Both the position numbers and the translations under genes were made by a program. Source: AV40 sp963817335 (GTDB lineage: Bacteria > Verrucomicrobiota > Verrucomicrobiia > Chthoniobacterales > UBA10450). Taken from it: a stretch of DNA of 64,000 nucleotides. The stretch lies in the NCBI GenBank assembly GCA_963817335.1, contig CAWFNX010000001.1, positions 62,001 to 126,000 on the forward strand, given 5' to 3'. Positions within the stretch are counted from its first letter, which is position 1; every line of letters starts with the position of its first letter. The notes under the pieces were generated by a model. That model saw only the letters and a list, made by a program, of their open reading frames with translations. It made no database searches and was not told the DNA's origin. Of this stretch, positions 62,901-64,000 are shown piece after piece.

Positions 62901-63871
62901 AGGACAAATTGCTGATCGAAGGTGGCCGAAACATCTTCCCACACGTTCACGGCTGGTGAGGAGCAGTCGTCAAAGTTAACCCGCCAGTTCCCATCTCCGA
63001 TTGGGGCGGCTCCTGTTCCTCCTTTAAAAAATACAACGCCTCCGGTGTTAAGCCGTTTCGTGCCGGTCGTAAAATCTGACGAAGTTGTATCTTTAAGGCT
63101 TGCTACGTTCGGGTTCCAGTCTACGCCGATCGACGGTTCGCCGGAGGGTTCAGCCTGACCGGGGCCGGCGGGATAGTTTTCATAGCGCGGTGGGGTGCAG
63201 TTTCCGGTGCAAGCTGACTGCACTGGTACTTGCCTTAGATATATCGTTCCCGTGTATGGCTCGGCCTCACCGGTGGTAATGACCAGATTGATGGTATAGG
63301 TGCCCGGCGCGATGTTCGTAGGAAGAATGATCGCCGTAGGGTCAGCGGTCGAATTATTTTGCGCGATGACATTAGCCTGAGCGCAATTTCCACTCCCGGA
63401 GCAGACCCAGGCGTCGTAGTCCTCGGTTGTTTGTGCCCAAGCCACTTCTATAAAAATTTGATATTTAGTCGGGTCGTAGCCTGCCGAAGGCGTTCCGACA
63501 GAAGAATCGATCGTCAGGGTGAACGTGCTGCATGACATCGGCACCGCACAGGTCCCATTGCCAGCAAAGAATGTCAGATTAGGTACGAGGCTTCCGGTGG
63601 CATCCGCATAATTAATTGCGTTATTGGAACCAGTATTGGCCGATGTGAGAGTTCCGCTGGAAGGCGTCGTTGCATCCGGAACTGGCGCGGACCTAGCAGC
63701 GCCGCCTGATATCGAGCTTACATTCGCCTGTCTCTTTGTTGTCGATTTTTTGTTCGACGATTTTGCAGAAAGGCTAACCGTCGCCAGGGAAATGCCGGCG
63801 ACGCATAAAAGAACACCAAATAAGTTGCGCGCGATTACGAAGCCGGATTTCCGATTGAGATTTTTGTTCAT
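59912..63871 (-). CDS. Giant secreted Asp-box protein with FnIII, PKD and dockerin-like module
   Basis: 1319 residues, ATG at 63871, signal-like helix NLFGVLLCVAGISLATVSLS. After a Ser/Thr-rich region come beta-propeller Asp-boxes (RSDDGGQTFGPGVI, MSTDNGLTWTQGNV, HSGDRGATWSTPVD, TTYDGGTNWITID) at about residues 440-640; a fibronectin type III domain (PAAPQLVSAIRQSGGGVLVT to GYNVYRSTTSG); a region with PFTTTSDPDKLVFTIKVQSL; a PKD domain (PPVAVLTATPNVGPPGTVVH, then GEYHATLTVTES); and finally SRMTHGSITPPFEVTLPLTG with DTNADGFTDAVDVSQTKSQS and NADGFIDAVDVSLVKSKSG. A large exported protein, probably surface-bound or released; substrate unknown. Confidence 0.87.
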   Translation of the reverse strand: MNKNLNRKSGFVIARNLFGVLLCVAGISLATVSLSAKSSNKKSTTKRQANVSSISGGAARSAPVPDATTPSSGTLTSANTGSNNAINYADATGSLVPNLTFFAGNGTCAVPMSCSTFTLTIDSSVGTPSAGYDPTKYQIFIEVAWAQTTEDYDAWVCSGSGNCAQANVIAQNNSTADPTAIILPTNIAPGTYTINLVITTGEAEPYTGTIYLRQVPVQSACTGNCTPPRYENYPAGPGQAEPSGEPSIGVDWNPNVASLKDTTSSDFTTGTKRLNTGGVVFFKGGTGAAPIGDGNWRVNFDDCSSPAVNVWEDVSATFDQQFVLTDPIGFVDHYSSAQLGVSYPPPHTPGRVFTLDLIGGQGNSQGAFSDNDGNSYTPGANGGPGQGPDHETLGGGPYNPNSNPPPPPQVIAYGSAASPNAIYYCSQNIAAEAECSRSDDGGQTFGPGVIIYNPTTCTGSIHGHVKVAPDGTVYVPSSSCGQNGGTSGVAMSTDNGLTWTQGNVFGSTSSQDPSVGVGQNGVGKPAGNLNGTNTIYLGYSDGDGHPKIAHSGDRGATWSTPVDVGVTFGVKHAVFPVVVAGDDNRAAFGFLGTGDAIQTPGAMGTCDPIGGAVNCSNIWHLYIATTYDGGTNWITIDATPNDPVQKGVICLTGTTCPGPPTAPDTRNLLDFNDFGIDAQGRAVLGYDDGCVNCDNDFGHGGQSADSHGTVARQSGGRRLFAAFDPIEPMPPAAPQLVSAIRQSGGGVLVTWLEPDNGGSPITGYNVYRSTTSGAETFLAAVSGETTNKYLDSAAPAGSVFYYVKAVNGPVTGTMYTGGEGNHCGELGVLAPTQSPCVVPGVTVVQNSRPAADDMQAIHHILSTSVAYPFTTTSDPDKLVFTIKVQSLATPLTPNSFYYTTFTIDGAAPAAGTVHGVMMVVDATGMSATFQSYVADAGGAGSYDGRFILAGSAKPALAGSNFTPDGTITILVAPSDVGVPATDGTHTLTNWNGAVALTAGGVITAIADAMPSTGGTPISTINRGGTSFTVQSNQFCRPNLPPVAVLTATPNVGPPGTVVHFDGSGSFDPDTAPPADTIVNYHFLFDDGASADCPGNAACTGTGKIDHTYNAAGEYHATLTVTESRGGLMSSPATALVTINSNSIQPVKVVSRMTHGSITPPFEVTLPLTGTRGIECRSSSALGAGNYQMVFEFANPLTSVGSASVTTGTGSVSGRAIGLNDHEYIVNLTGVTDSQYIAVTLTNVQDSAGNSGNVTGPQMGVLVGDTNADGFTDAVDVSQTKSQSGNAITNSNFREDVNADGFIDAVDVSLVKSKSGTALP

Positions 63872-64000
63872 GGCCGTAGGAAGATCTAGTAGGCAATCGG
63901 AAATCGTACGACAAGTGGATGCGTTGCCGTTAGTTTTTTCTGATTAAGTTGTGACATGTGCCGGATAGGGCCTAACTATTATGAGTCGACGTTAAACAGA
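63872..64000. other. Upstream region of the giant secreted gene, nothing recognised
   Basis: 129 bases to the window edge. It holds the promoter of the 63871 gene in the minus direction; no hexamers are convincing. Confidence 0.4.

Overview
The window looks like a chromosomal stretch of a Gram-negative, moderately GC-rich soil-type bacterium, most probably a verrucomicrobium of the Chthoniobacterales (Udaeobacter-like) type. This placement is inferred from gene content: KDO transferase (outer membrane), PEP-CTERM tails, dockerin-like calcium-binding tails on giant secreted proteins, AddAB, sphingolipid genes and many short intergenic palindromes. No rRNA gene or phylogenetic marker settles it. 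I see no phage, insertion sequence or CRISPR array.

Layout. 1-4 kb: lipid kinase (cut by the window edge), AsmA-like protein, rsmD, waaA. 4.1 kb: tRNA-Glu. 4.2-13.8 kb: a lipid cluster that reads as a bacterial sphingolipid pathway: dolichol-phosphate-mannose-synthase-like GT2, dihydroceramide-desaturase-like enzyme, fatty-acid-2-hydroxylase-like enzyme, serine-palmitoyltransferase-like enzyme, CDP-alcohol phosphotransferase, GNAT-type acyltransferase (ceramide synthase candidate), a second CDP-alcohol phosphotransferase related to di-myo-inositol-phosphate-phosphate synthase, an inositol-1-phosphate-cytidylyltransferase-like protein, a GT and an SDR reductase. 13.8-22.9 kb: membrane glycosyltransferases (GT39-like, PIG-V-like), GT2, a GT4 and a PIG-L-type deacetylase; two of these genes carry several frameshifts. 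22.9-28.7 kb: a tightly overlapping tripartite efflux operon with two TolC proteins. 28.9 kb: inositol-3-phosphate synthase. 30-32.6 kb: small DUF and hypothetical genes with short repeats. 32.7-44 kb: addA, addB and a complete selenocysteine system (selB, selA, selD, tRNA-Sec), all on the minus strand. It includes two genes with in-frame UGA codons that ordinary gene calling splits or misses: selD itself (U18) and a 78-residue SelW/Rdx-like protein (CVVU). 44-50 kb: outer-membrane protein, TonB receptor and a heavy-metal-type two-component system, with five copies of an ATTAC-N6-GTAAT dyad. 50-64 kb: secreted proteins on the minus strand: a subtilase-like protein, two Asp-box sialidase-like proteins (all three with the same C-terminal dockerin-like module), one intact and one broken PEP-CTERM protein.

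How the genes may work together. The 4-22 kb region plus the inositol synthase at 28.9 kb can be read as one programme: build a 4-unsaturated, 2-hydroxylated ceramide, attach a CDP-activated (possibly inositol phosphate) head group, and perhaps extend it with polyprenyl-phosphate-linked sugars. The enzyme families are visible in sequence; the product is inference. The Sec block is self-sufficient and contains at least two of its own client selenoproteins.
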